A stretch of DNA of 64,000 bases from Roseimaritima sediminicola (lineage in GTDB: Bacteria; Planctomycetota; Planctomycetia; Pirellulales; Pirellulaceae), in the NCBI RefSeq assembly GCF_009618275.1, contig NZ_WIAD01000011.1, positions 53,646 through 117,645 on the forward strand, in the 5' to 3' direction. The notes under the pieces were generated by a model. That model was not told the DNA's origin and ran no database searches. It saw only the letters and a program-made list of their open reading frames with translations. Shown in pieces: positions 53,733 to 62,904 of the stretch. Position numbers and translations under genes: made by a program. The stretch's first letter is position 1. Each line of letters opens with the position of its first letter.

Positions 53733-54322
53733 TTCAACTCCTGGCTGATTCCCCATTGACCGGCCACGCGGTCCATCGCCCGGGTCAGACGTTTTCGCAG
53801 GGCATCGGGCCGTGCCTGCAGCTCCTCGGCCAATGCATCCCAGGGCCGCCCTTCGACGCGTTGCTCCAGCAGATACGTTTCCTCTTCGGAAAGCGACGCG
53901 CGAACCAGGGCCAGGATCTCGCGGCGAGCCACGATCTGGCTGGGCGTTTCGGCTCCGCAAGCCAATTCGTCGAGCCGCCCCCCGCCGTCGGCGCAGTGCT
54001 TGCGTCGATCACGCCGGTCCGCGGTCTGTCGGCGGATCTGGTCGTAGACTTTGTTGCGAGCCATGGTGATCAGCAACTTCCTCAGCTGGGTCGGTTCTTC
54101 CAAGTCCAGATGGCCGGTATCAAGCTGAACGAAGAATCTCGCCAGAACGGACTGCCAAATGTCCAAAGATTCCAACAGGGCCGAGAGCGAGGCCGAGGAC
54201 AGCCGGTACCGGATGAACCGCCGTATCTCTGGTTCATACAGACGGATTAATTCGTCGGCGGCCTCCGCATCACCGTCGCGGACACGCTGCACCAAGGTCG
54301 CAAAGGCATCCCGTTCATGCAT
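53729..54322 (-). CDS. ECF-type RNA polymerase sigma factor
   Basis: About 197 residues from ATG 54322 (MHERDAFATLVQRVRDGDAEA); an upstream ATG at 54418 would add 32 residues. Region 2 is visible as LIRLYEPEIRRFIRYRL...DIWQSVLARFFVQLD and LLITMARNKVYDQIRR. Region 4 is SQIVARREILALVRASLSEEETYLLEQRVEGRPWDALAEELQARPDALRKRLTRAMDRV. The DIWQSV/ARNKVYDQIRR pattern is that of ECF sigmas coupled to protein kinases in planctomycetes. No anti-sigma gene is adjacent; phosphorylation by the overlapping kinase gene's product is the likely control (inference). Confidence 0.92.
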   Translation of the reverse strand: MHERDAFATLVQRVRDGDAEAADELIRLYEPEIRRFIRYRLSSASLSALLESLDIWQSVLARFFVQLDTGHLDLEEPTQLRKLLITMARNKVYDQIRRQTADRRDRRKHCADGGGRLDELACGAETPSQIVARREILALVRASLSEEETYLLEQRVEGRPWDALAEELQARPDALRKRLTRAMDRVAGQWGISQELK

Positions 54323-54660
54323 CCGTGTGGCCTGATAATCGTTGTCTTGTAAAACCCAACCAAATCTGCACGAGTCAAGAAAATCGCTTGAACGGTGACC
54401 GTCCGCCGTCATAATCACAATATGGGGGGGCGCTACCAGTCACTATAGCAGTGTCGACCTGCTCCTGCCAGTTTATCGCGGTGTCGGTTGCAGACACCGG
54501 AGTAACCGAAAAAAACGGGGACTCCCGTGTCCGGCCGGCGGGCGCACAGCGTTGATCTACGGGCGCACCGCTTTGGTGTAGAGGAAGGGGAGATCGGTCG
54601 CGTACCGGTCACACCCTTTCGCCTCCGTCGATCAAATCACGGCGAAAGGAACGGTGAATC
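54323..54660. promoter_or_regulatory. Divergent control region of the sigma-kinase/caspase cluster
   Basis: 338 bp between the sigma gene and the caspase gene (less if the sigma gene starts at 54418). It contains an inverted repeat CGGTGTC-7-GACACCG (54479-54499), a candidate operator. GGTT/AACC ends extend the dyad. I found no convincing -35/-10 pair or known ECF consensus. Confidence 0.45.
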
Positions 54661-57288
54661 ATGTCCTCTCGATCTCCCTCGCCGCACCGCAACACGGCGG
54701 TCCAGCTCGGCTGGGGATTGGTGCTGGGCGGTGCCCTGGCGATCGCGGTGAGCATCGCTCGCTGGTCGGCCCCCCACGAAGTCTCGCTGTCGGCGACACC
54801 GGCCGCCGCGACACCGGCCGCCGCGACACAAGCCGAAACGAAACAGGCCGAAACGAAACCGGCCGGAGCGACGAGCCGAACGAAGGCCGGAGCGACCGGT
54901 AACGCGACGGGCGAGCGAGCGCGTTCGGTCGCCGATGCCGAACCGACGGCGATGCGGCACGCCCTGTTGATCGGATGTACTCAGTACCCCAACAGCCCCC
55001 AGATTCCCGAGCTGTGGGGACCGGCCAACGATGTACCCGCCTTTGCAAAGCTGTTGCAGGAGCGATTCGGGTTTGCCGAAAACAATATCCGCCAACTGGT
55101 CGGTTGGCCCGAGTCGGCTGCCCGGCGGCCCACCTATGCGAACATCGCCGCCGGCTTCCAGCACTTGATCGACGTGGCTCGCCCGAGCTCGCAGATCGTG
55201 ATCCTGATGAGCGGTCACGGCACCCAGCTGCCGGTTCGAGCTGCGGCCGCCGGCCCCGCGCCTGCCGGCTCCGGTGCACTGCCTGGCAACCAGGAATACG
55301 ACGGGCTGGACGAGGTCTTCCTGCCGGCCGACGTGGCTCCGAGCCAGGACGGGTCGCCGCGCAGTGCCCTCCGCGACGACGAACTGGGCCACTGGCTGGA
55401 CCAAATCCGCGCACGCGGCGCGGCGATCTGGATCGTCTTCGACTGCTGCCACTCAGGAACGATGACGCGGAGCGTCGATCGAGGGGAACGTTCGCGCGGC
55501 GTGCCGCCCCAGTGGTTGAATGTGCCCGACGCGCACCTGGTCGCCGCCGCGCAGAGGGCCGCCGCGCAGAGGGCCGCCGAACAAGCGGCCCGCAGCGGCG
55601 AGCGGAGTCGCGGCACGGAGGTTCCCGGCGCTGCGGGCACAGCGGACGACGCAGCGGGCGACACAGGCACAGCGAGCACCGCAGGCGACGCGGCCGCCGA
55701 TCGACGGCAAGCCGCACAGCTCGATGCCCTCGATGTGACGCTGGACAGTGCCGCGGGCGAGGGCAGTTTGACCGCTTTCTACGCCGCCCAAGCTTTCGAG
55801 ACCGCTCCCGAACTGCCGCGGCCGGCCGACGCGCCGCGCACGCCCGAACATTATTATGGGCTGCTGTCCTTCATGTTGATGCAAACGTTTCAGGACCAGA
55901 GCGAACCGCTCAGCTACCGCGAACTGGGTCGCCGCGTGATCGGTCGTTACCGCAGCGAACGCGGCTCGCGTTCGCCGACGCCGTTCTTCAGTGGCGACCT
56001 CGACCGCGAGGTGCTGGGTCTGACGACGTTTCCGCCCCCGCCGCCGATCACCTTCCAGCGCGACGGTTCCGAGATGCTTGTCACCGCCGGCCAGTGGACG
56101 GGCATCACATCGAATACCGTGTTTGCACTCTATCCCGGCGGCTCCGCCGCACGTCCCGAGGACGCGCCGCTGGGCTATGTTCGCGCGGTCGACATCCAGC
56201 CGCATCGCAGCTCGGTCGCGCCGTGTGAGTTCGGCAGCGTCGCCGCGGTGTCTTTCGATGACCTGCCACCGTACGCCGTCTGCCGCATCGCTTGGCGCGA
56301 AGTCGGCGACCTGCGTCTGGAGCTAGCGCTGGCGGCGGACTCCGATGCGGATCGTCGCTCGCTGGACGAGGTGCTGCAGGCGATGCCGCCCCGCATCCGT
56401 TCGCTGGTACGCACGGTCGAACCGGCGGTGCGGACGCAGTGGCAGCTCCGCAGTGTAGCGCCGGCCGAGGCATGGTCTCAATACGGATTGACGATCCGCG
56501 AACCGGCCATCGTCCTAGTGGACAGCGAAACGGCACCCCAAGCGGCGGCGTCAGCGACCCGGGCCGCCGACGTGGCCTCGATATCCGCTCCGGCGCGGGG
56601 CGTCTACGGCCCTTACCCGCTGGACCGCGTATCGCAAGCCGCCGGGCGGTTGGCGATTGACTTGCAGAAAATCTTCACTTGGCGAAACACCTGGCGGATC
56701 GCCCAACTGGCCTCGGCCGCGGAGCGTTCGCGGGACGTCCGCGGATTGCAACTGCACGTCACTCGCAAACCCACGGCGGCACGCCCGGGCGACGGCACCG
56801 AGTCGGCACCGACCAAGCTGGTTCCGGGCGATGACATCGAAGTGCGACTGGACAACCGCAGTCGCGAGGACATGTGGGTGACGTTGTTGTACCTGAGTGC
56901 GGACCATGGAATCGACGTCTGGCTGAGCGAAGCCTTGGCGGCCGGCTCTACGTTTTCCGACCAAGGCCGCGTCGACGATTCCTCGCTGGGCACCGAAGGC
57001 TTTGTGGTCTTGGCGGTCCCGGTGCGGACGCACAGGAGCCAGCCCAACTACGACTTCCTCCGACAAACCGGCCTCCGCAGTCACACGCGCAGCGTCGCCA
57101 AGTCCGCGCCTTCGACGCCCCGCGATCCGGTCGAACAGTTCATGTCAGCGGCCGCCTTCGGCAAACCTCAAATGCGTGCCCTGCGGCGAACGACGCAGGC
57201 CACGCCTCAAGTCCTTTCGTGGTCCTGGATCACGGTTCCCGCGGTCCAACCTAATACCTCAAACAAGTCTTCTCCCCACGGTGAATAG
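54661..57288 (+). CDS. Membrane-anchored caspase-like peptidase (C14 family)
   Basis: 875 residues. Residues 17-36 form a transmembrane helix, then an Ala/Thr/Lys-rich linker (40-95) with 5-residue tandem repeats. The caspase-like domain starts at about 97 (MRHALLIGCTQYPN) with catalytic His186 in ILMSGHGTQ and Cys263 in VFDCCHSGTM. An Ala/Gln/Arg-rich insert separates it from the rest of the domain. The C-terminal ~200 residues (VPGDDIEVRLDNRSREDMWVTLLYLSADHG, key PGDD and LLYLSAD) resemble DUF4384, seen also in the kinase gene product. It heads the divergent operon; the next start is 2 bp after its stop. Confidence 0.92.
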   Translation: MSSRSPSPHRNTAVQLGWGLVLGGALAIAVSIARWSAPHEVSLSATPAAATPAAATQAETKQAETKPAGATSRTKAGATGNATGERARSVADAEPTAMRHALLIGCTQYPNSPQIPELWGPANDVPAFAKLLQERFGFAENNIRQLVGWPESAARRPTYANIAAGFQHLIDVARPSSQIVILMSGHGTQLPVRAAAAGPAPAGSGALPGNQEYDGLDEVFLPADVAPSQDGSPRSALRDDELGHWLDQIRARGAAIWIVFDCCHSGTMTRSVDRGERSRGVPPQWLNVPDAHLVAAAQRAAAQRAAEQAARSGERSRGTEVPGAAGTADDAAGDTGTASTAGDAAADRRQAAQLDALDVTLDSAAGEGSLTAFYAAQAFETAPELPRPADAPRTPEHYYGLLSFMLMQTFQDQSEPLSYRELGRRVIGRYRSERGSRSPTPFFSGDLDREVLGLTTFPPPPPITFQRDGSEMLVTAGQWTGITSNTVFALYPGGSAARPEDAPLGYVRAVDIQPHRSSVAPCEFGSVAAVSFDDLPPYAVCRIAWREVGDLRLELALAADSDADRRSLDEVLQAMPPRIRSLVRTVEPAVRTQWQLRSVAPAEAWSQYGLTIREPAIVLVDSETAPQAAASATRAADVASISAPARGVYGPYPLDRVSQAAGRLAIDLQKIFTWRNTWRIAQLASAAERSRDVRGLQLHVTRKPTAARPGDGTESAPTKLVPGDDIEVRLDNRSREDMWVTLLYLSADHGIDVWLSEALAAGSTFSDQGRVDDSSLGTEGFVVLAVPVRTHRSQPNYDFLRQTGLRSHTRSVAKSAPSTPRDPVEQFMSAAAFGKPQMRALRRTTQATPQVLSWSWITVPAVQPNTSNKSSPHGE

Positions 57289-57290
57289 CC

Positions 57291-60200
57291 ATGGCAAATC
57301 CATCGCGAAAATTCACTGCCGGCTCGCACGAGGCGTCCTCCCATGCGCCCGAGCAGATTCTCTGCGCCTACGAGAGCCATCTGCAAGAAAACCCGGACAT
57401 CACGGCCGCAGAGAAATGGCCGGACCTGGAACGTGTCGCTCCCGATCTGTACCAGCCGCTCTTGCTGGGGATGCTGCAGCGTGAACAAGCACATCGGCAA
57501 CAGGATGGGCAGGCTTTCGACGGCGACGAGCTGCGGCGTCGCCTGCCGGCCTTTCCCGCCCTGGTCGAGGCGGTATTGAATCAGGATCGCGAGCCGCGAG
57601 ACATCGCTCAACGACTGCCTCAGTACGAATACCTTTCGCCGATCCACGGCAACCCCTACGGCGGAGCTTATAAGATCCGCCATGGTCCCAGCGGCGACAC
57701 CCGCGTGCTCTGGCGGATCTCGGCTTTCTTCGTGGACACCGAGGGCTTGCAAGCCGAACGGGCGGCGGCCGGAATGGTGCACTTGTTCCATCCCAACATC
57801 GCCGCGCCGATCGAATTGCTCCAGCACCGTGGCGACGTGTACGTGATCTCCGAGTACTTTCCCGGAGAGAACCTGGCGGATTTGATCCTCCGGGCCGGCC
57901 GCAGGCCGCTGCCGGTTCCGGTGATCTGCGAAATCTTCAGCCAAACCGCTCGAGGGCTTGCCAGCATCCACGCCCATTTCAAAGCCCATGCGGACCTGCG
58001 TCCGGCCAACGTCCTGATCGGATGCCGGCAAACAGAACTGGGCCAGGTCAAACTGTCAGGCGTGACCGGTGGGTTGATCGACGAACATCGAGCTCGATTT
58101 GCGCTCTGGCCTGCGGGGCTGCGTTTTGCCCCCGCGTTCTGCGCCCCGGAGGTCGCCAGTGGCCAGCAGGCCCCCGACACGCGTTCGGACGTTTTCAGTC
58201 TGGGACGTCTGGTGTATGCGACGCTGCTGGGCCAACCGCCGGCGACTTGGCTCGGCGGCTCCGACACGCCCGAAGCGTCCCCACCGTTGTGCCGAATCCG
58301 CCCGGACTGTCCGCCCGATCTGGAAGCCGCTATCGCGCAGATGACCGCCCCGGATCCCGACGAACGCTTCGAAACCGCTGGCGATGTGCTGGACGTGCTC
58401 CAGCGATACGCGGTCCCTTCGCAGCTGGTCGCGTGGGTGCAAAGGATTCCCCAAACCCTCTCCGAGCATACCGGCGAAGTAGCCACCGAAGAGAGTTCGC
58501 TGTTGGTGTTTCCGATCTGCGGTCACGACGACCACCACTCTGACCCCGCGGCCGCGACATCCCACGTCCCGCGCCAGCCTGTGATGGTGGCCGGTGACGG
58601 CGCTTCGGCGGAGCCGTTGCCGCAGACTCCCATCTCGACAGTGGAACCAGAGCTACGCGACGCTACCGCGGCGGCGCGGACCGCACGCGGTACCTGGAAA
58701 CAGTTTCCGCGACGCCGGCCCATGCTCACTCTCGCCGGTGGTCTGTTGTTGGCGATGTGCCTTTTCGGCGGTAGCTTTCTCCGCAACCTTCCTTCTCCGA
58801 TCGCTCCGGCCAATGATCCCGCCTGGGTGGCTGATCTGATCACCCTGCCCGGTCCCAACGGAGATTGGTGGTTCGACGAAGTTCCCTGGTACACACCAGA
58901 GGTCCGCAGCGAGTTGGCGCGGCGAATCTACGATCGGGACCCCGAACTGGACCTGGTGCAATTGCAACAGCTGGCCGCTCGGCTCAAGTCGCATCCCGAC
59001 TACGAGACGGTAGATCAGTTGCACGCGGTGGTCCGCGAACTGATCCGCGGGATGCCGTCCGAAACCGCCTTGCCGGCCCGACAGATCGACGAGGTTTCGC
59101 CGGCAGCCCATTCGGTCAGCGAATTGAAGGAAGAGTACGCGGGAGTCCTTCGCGATCTGCCCACGACCGAACAGGATTCGGCAGCCCGTTGGCATCTGCG
59201 AGCCGTGTTATTGGAAGCCCAGTCGGAAACCGATCAAGCGGCAGAAGCTTATCGCCAGGCTTTGGAACGGTATGCCGCCAGTTCGCGGACTCGCGACGGC
59301 CCTTTGAAAGCTTTGTGTGCGACTGATTATGCTCGGTTACTGGCCGAGTACCAACGCAACTACCGCAAGGCCAACACCTATTACCGGTTGGCCATTGAAC
59401 AATCGCCATCGCTTTCCCTGAAAGTGACCAGTATGTGCCGTCTGGCCGATTCGCTGCGTCATTGGAACCGTAGCACAGAAGCGACAAAGACGCTGCGAGA
59501 TGCCCAGCGGACTCTGCAGAGCGATCCAGAAGTCCTGCCCGAACATCCGCTCCACGCTTTGATCGCCGAGACGCAGGGCTGGGTCGCGTTTGACAACTGG
59601 CAGCTGAAGGAGGCCACCGAGGCGTTCGATCGAGCTCATCAAACCCGACTCGCCCACAGCCGATCCGGCAATCCTCGTTCCTGGCGGGCGATCATCTGGA
59701 TCGAACAAGGCCAAGCGATGACGGCCCATTTCCGTGGCCAGCAGCAGCAAGCTCAGGAGAAGTACCGTCGGTTGCTCGAGCGGATTGACAGTTCGTTGAG
59801 GGGCGGTTTCATTCGCGACCTCCCCAAACAACAACGGACCGAACTGACCGCCAGGCGACCCAATCTGTACGAACGACTGGCCGACTGTTACCTGTTCGGT
59901 GCCGGTATCGATCACTTGGAAGCTTGCGTTGCACTCGACAAAGCGATCGTTGCTACCGAAGACCCCGACTTCGAACTGGAACGGACCTGGCCACACGTCG
60001 TGGCGCTGAAATACAAGTATTCGATCGCACTGCTCTTGGCCGGAAATCGCGACGAGGCGATCGAGGCGATGCAGTCGGCGACGCTGGATATCCAGAAACG
60101 CCAAACCAGTGAAACCGGCGTGACCGAAGGACAACGCCGGATCTTCGAAAGCACCCAGACGGTGGCCCAGTCCCTGCTGCAGATGGAAACCGGATCGCCG

Positions 60201-61466
60201 GAACAACGGCAGGTCGCGCTGGAGCAGCTGCAGGCCTTTCACCGCGCGGCATCGACCAAGATTACCCGCAAGAATCTGAACCTGCTGATGCTGGTGACCG
60301 AACAATTATTGCAGCCGGCCCAGTTGCCCGAGGACAAGGCGGCACGCATCGTCCGGCGATTGGACGCGATCATCCGGACCTTGAAGGTCCGCGATACCGA
60401 AGGGGCAACCAGCCTTTACCTGCAGCGGTACTGCGAAAGCGGACAACGGGCGCTGCGCAACGTCAACAGCGTGTCGCTCGCTCTCGACCAAACCGACACG
60501 GATTCGTCGATCGCAGCGGTGTTGACCGAATCCAGGCGGCAAGCTCCACCGGCTCTCCGCGGGCTGACCCGAGGTACGATCGAAGTCGACGACGCAGGCC
60601 GGCCCGTCCGTTGCCGGCTGCACGTTCTGACGATTGGTGTTTCCGATTATCAACACCATCCCGAACTGCAATTAACCTGCGCCGCCGAGGACGCCGAGGC
60701 CTTGTTTTCCGCCTACGACCAATTGTGCATCAATCCGCAGGCCGCGGATTCCGCCAACCAGTTGTTCCTGAAAGGTGAGTTCCGAAAACTTACCAACGAA
60801 CAAGCCACGCGCGGCGCGATCATCGACAACATCACCGACATGGCTCGACTGGCTTCCGAAAAAGACCTTCTGATCATCAGTTTGTCGGGCCACGGGATCG
60901 TGGACGAAGGCGGCGAGTTCTACTTCTTGCCCACCGACTACCGCGACGACCAGTTTCCGTCGAGCGGGATCCGCAACGCCGACCTGCGAGATTTTTCCCA
61001 GGGCGACGGCAACACTATTTTGGTGCTCGATGCCTGTCACAGCGGAGCGGCTACCAGTAAGTACACGCGGTCGGCAATCAATCGGCAGGTCAGCAACGCG
61101 TTGGCTCGTTTCACCGGAGCCCAAAAGGGCCTGGTCGTGCTGGCCGCATCGGCAAGCGATAAGACGGCGGCGGAGAATCCGCGTTACGGCCATGGTGTTC
61201 TGACGCTGGCCCTACTGGAAGCGATCGAAGGTCGCTACCACGAACTGGCCGCCGAAGAAAGTCGCCGCGAGGGACGCCCCCTGCCGCCCCTGCCGCATCC
61301 GCAGGACAACAGCGGCCTGATCACCCTGCATGACATCCAGTACTACGTCGGTTCACGTGTTCCGGGCCTGACCGACGGCGCCCAACGCACCACGTTCAAT
61401 CGCTATGGTGGCGACCTGTCCATGCGAGACATCCCGATTCGTTTCTACACCAACGATGCTGAGTGA
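57291..61466 (+). CDS. Pseudokinase-TM-TPR-caspase fusion protein
   Basis: 1391 residues, four parts. (1) Residues about 113-385 form a kinase-like domain, but the ATP Lys is Arg142 (VLWRI), the catalytic loop is HADLRPAN (233-240) and DFG is replaced by SGV (256-258), so it is probably a pseudokinase. CAPEVASG remains. (2) A transmembrane helix at about 480-500 (LTLAGGLLLAMCLFGGSFL). (3) A TPR-like helical region of ~550 residues (about 600-1080), e.g. AAEAYRQALERYAASS. (4) A C-terminal caspase domain from about 1120: VLTIGVSDYQHH, His1201 in SLSGHGIV and Cys1249 in VLDACHSG. The kinase-like part is cytosolic and the peptidase part probably on the other side. Confidence 0.93.
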   Translation: MANPSRKFTAGSHEASSHAPEQILCAYESHLQENPDITAAEKWPDLERVAPDLYQPLLLGMLQREQAHRQQDGQAFDGDELRRRLPAFPALVEAVLNQDREPRDIAQRLPQYEYLSPIHGNPYGGAYKIRHGPSGDTRVLWRISAFFVDTEGLQAERAAAGMVHLFHPNIAAPIELLQHRGDVYVISEYFPGENLADLILRAGRRPLPVPVICEIFSQTARGLASIHAHFKAHADLRPANVLIGCRQTELGQVKLSGVTGGLIDEHRARFALWPAGLRFAPAFCAPEVASGQQAPDTRSDVFSLGRLVYATLLGQPPATWLGGSDTPEASPPLCRIRPDCPPDLEAAIAQMTAPDPDERFETAGDVLDVLQRYAVPSQLVAWVQRIPQTLSEHTGEVATEESSLLVFPICGHDDHHSDPAAATSHVPRQPVMVAGDGASAEPLPQTPISTVEPELRDATAAARTARGTWKQFPRRRPMLTLAGGLLLAMCLFGGSFLRNLPSPIAPANDPAWVADLITLPGPNGDWWFDEVPWYTPEVRSELARRIYDRDPELDLVQLQQLAARLKSHPDYETVDQLHAVVRELIRGMPSETALPARQIDEVSPAAHSVSELKEEYAGVLRDLPTTEQDSAARWHLRAVLLEAQSETDQAAEAYRQALERYAASSRTRDGPLKALCATDYARLLAEYQRNYRKANTYYRLAIEQSPSLSLKVTSMCRLADSLRHWNRSTEATKTLRDAQRTLQSDPEVLPEHPLHALIAETQGWVAFDNWQLKEATEAFDRAHQTRLAHSRSGNPRSWRAIIWIEQGQAMTAHFRGQQQQAQEKYRRLLERIDSSLRGGFIRDLPKQQRTELTARRPNLYERLADCYLFGAGIDHLEACVALDKAIVATEDPDFELERTWPHVVALKYKYSIALLLAGNRDEAIEAMQSATLDIQKRQTSETGVTEGQRRIFESTQTVAQSLLQMETGSPEQRQVALEQLQAFHRAASTKITRKNLNLLMLVTEQLLQPAQLPEDKAARIVRRLDAIIRTLKVRDTEGATSLYLQRYCESGQRALRNVNSVSLALDQTDTDSSIAAVLTESRRQAPPALRGLTRGTIEVDDAGRPVRCRLHVLTIGVSDYQHHPELQLTCAAEDAEALFSAYDQLCINPQAADSANQLFLKGEFRKLTNEQATRGAIIDNITDMARLASEKDLLIISLSGHGIVDEGGEFYFLPTDYRDDQFPSSGIRNADLRDFSQGDGNTILVLDACHSGAATSKYTRSAINRQVSNALARFTGAQKGLVVLAASASDKTAAENPRYGHGVLTLALLEAIEGRYHELAAEESRREGRPLPPLPHPQDNSGLITLHDIQYYVGSRVPGLTDGAQRTTFNRYGGDLSMRDIPIRFYTNDAE

Positions 61467-61467
61467 A

Positions 61468-62904
61468 ATGTCGATCACCGCAACCGATTGTGCCGAAGGG
61501 AGTCTGGACTTACAGCCTACCATCCGTTTGCATGACTGGTTGTGCGACCGGGCGGCCCAGGACTGTCCCGAGGTCAGCGAGGTCTGTCGCGAGATCCGGC
61601 AAACCGTTCATCGACGTTCGATTTGGTTCGAGCGGCAACGGGAATTGCCGCTGGCTCTTTCGGCTGTCGTTTTGACCGAGGCTGATATCGGACACCTGCG
61701 ATCGCTCAGCGAACGGCTGCATGGCTTGATTGAACTGGCGTTGGACTGGACGCTGGACGATCCGCAGCGATTGTCGCGTTTCTTTCCGGACCACCGGCGC
61801 ATCGCGCCCTATTTCCGCCGCACGCCCGGGCTGGATTTCTGGCAAGGCTACAGTCGTTACGACGCCGTGATCACCGCCGACGGGACGGTCCGCTTCATCG
61901 AAGCCAACACCTGTTGTCCGGCGGGGTTTCTGCATGCGCCCGACGCGTCCGAGATTCTCTTGCAGTCGTTCTCGCAGTTGGAGATGCCCTGGGCCGCCGG
62001 GCGGTGGCGGATCGGTACGCTCGAGCGGGACATACTGGTCGACCGGCTCCTGTCGCTGGAACGACGCGGCGCCCCGAATCGAAAGGGCGTGATCGCTCTG
62101 CTGAACGATGAAAACTCGCTGACCAACGAAGTCGAAATGCTGCGGACCGCACTGGAACGTCGCGGCCGTGACGTGGTTGTCGCCGGAGCCGACGAACTGG
62201 AGCGATGCGGCCGGTCGGTGTGTTGGCGAGACCGCCCGATCTCGCTTTCCTGGAACAAGATCCGCGTCAGCACTCCGGACAGTCCCAATCACTGCTGGAA
62301 GACGGGGTTTGAACAGCGGTATGCGGCTTTCCTAAGCGGTTTGCGCGATCAGGCGTTCGTTTCGGTCAATAATCTCGTTGCCGCGACGCTTGCCGAAGAC
62401 AAAGGGTTGCTGGCGTTGTTTTATCATCCGGAGTTTCGGCAGCAGTTGGATGCGCACCAAAAGGCGTTTATCGATCGACATGTCTTGTGGACGGCACGAC
62501 TAGAGAACGGCGCTGTGGACTATCAAGGCCGGACGATCGACCTGTTGCCGTTTGTCCGTCAGCACCGCGAGCGGTTTGTCATCAAACCCGCCAACGAGGG
62601 CCGTGGCTTTGGTGTGCTGGTGGGTAAGTTTTGCGATCAACAACAGTGGCAGCAGGCCTGTCAGCCCAACGCCACGCTACCGTGTGTCGTCCAACAGTAT
62701 GCCCCGCCCCTGACCTTGCCGGTGCTGACCGAAGTGGATTCACCGGTCCGGAAGCTGTGCGTCCGATCGATGCAATTGACGCTGGCGATGGGCATGATCG
62801 AAGGCACCTACCGAGGTCTGTTCTCGAGAGTCGCCAGTGGGCCGGTAACCAATGTCGGCAAAGCCGGCATGCTGCAGGCGGTCTTCATTGACCAGCGGCA
62901 GTGA
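61468..62904 (+). CDS. ATP-grasp-like ligase of unknown substrate
   Basis: 478 residues from ATG 61468, one base after the fusion gene's stop; ATG 61456 would overlap by 11 bases. The central and C-terminal parts look like an ATP-grasp enzyme of the glutathionylspermidine-synthase/circularly permuted kind: YDAVITADGTVRFIEANTCCPAG (metal/acid-substrate region), RFVIKPANEGRGFGVLVGK (ATP-binding Lys and Gly-rich loop) and VVQQYAPPL. Such enzymes join a carboxylate to an amine using ATP. Product is unknown; no peptide substrate gene is seen. The tight linkage suggests it belongs to the cluster. Confidence 0.72.
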   Translation: MSITATDCAEGSLDLQPTIRLHDWLCDRAAQDCPEVSEVCREIRQTVHRRSIWFERQRELPLALSAVVLTEADIGHLRSLSERLHGLIELALDWTLDDPQRLSRFFPDHRRIAPYFRRTPGLDFWQGYSRYDAVITADGTVRFIEANTCCPAGFLHAPDASEILLQSFSQLEMPWAAGRWRIGTLERDILVDRLLSLERRGAPNRKGVIALLNDENSLTNEVEMLRTALERRGRDVVVAGADELERCGRSVCWRDRPISLSWNKIRVSTPDSPNHCWKTGFEQRYAAFLSGLRDQAFVSVNNLVAATLAEDKGLLALFYHPEFRQQLDAHQKAFIDRHVLWTARLENGAVDYQGRTIDLLPFVRQHRERFVIKPANEGRGFGVLVGKFCDQQQWQQACQPNATLPCVVQQYAPPLTLPVLTEVDSPVRKLCVRSMQLTLAMGMIEGTYRGLFSRVASGPVTNVGKAGMLQAVFIDQRQ

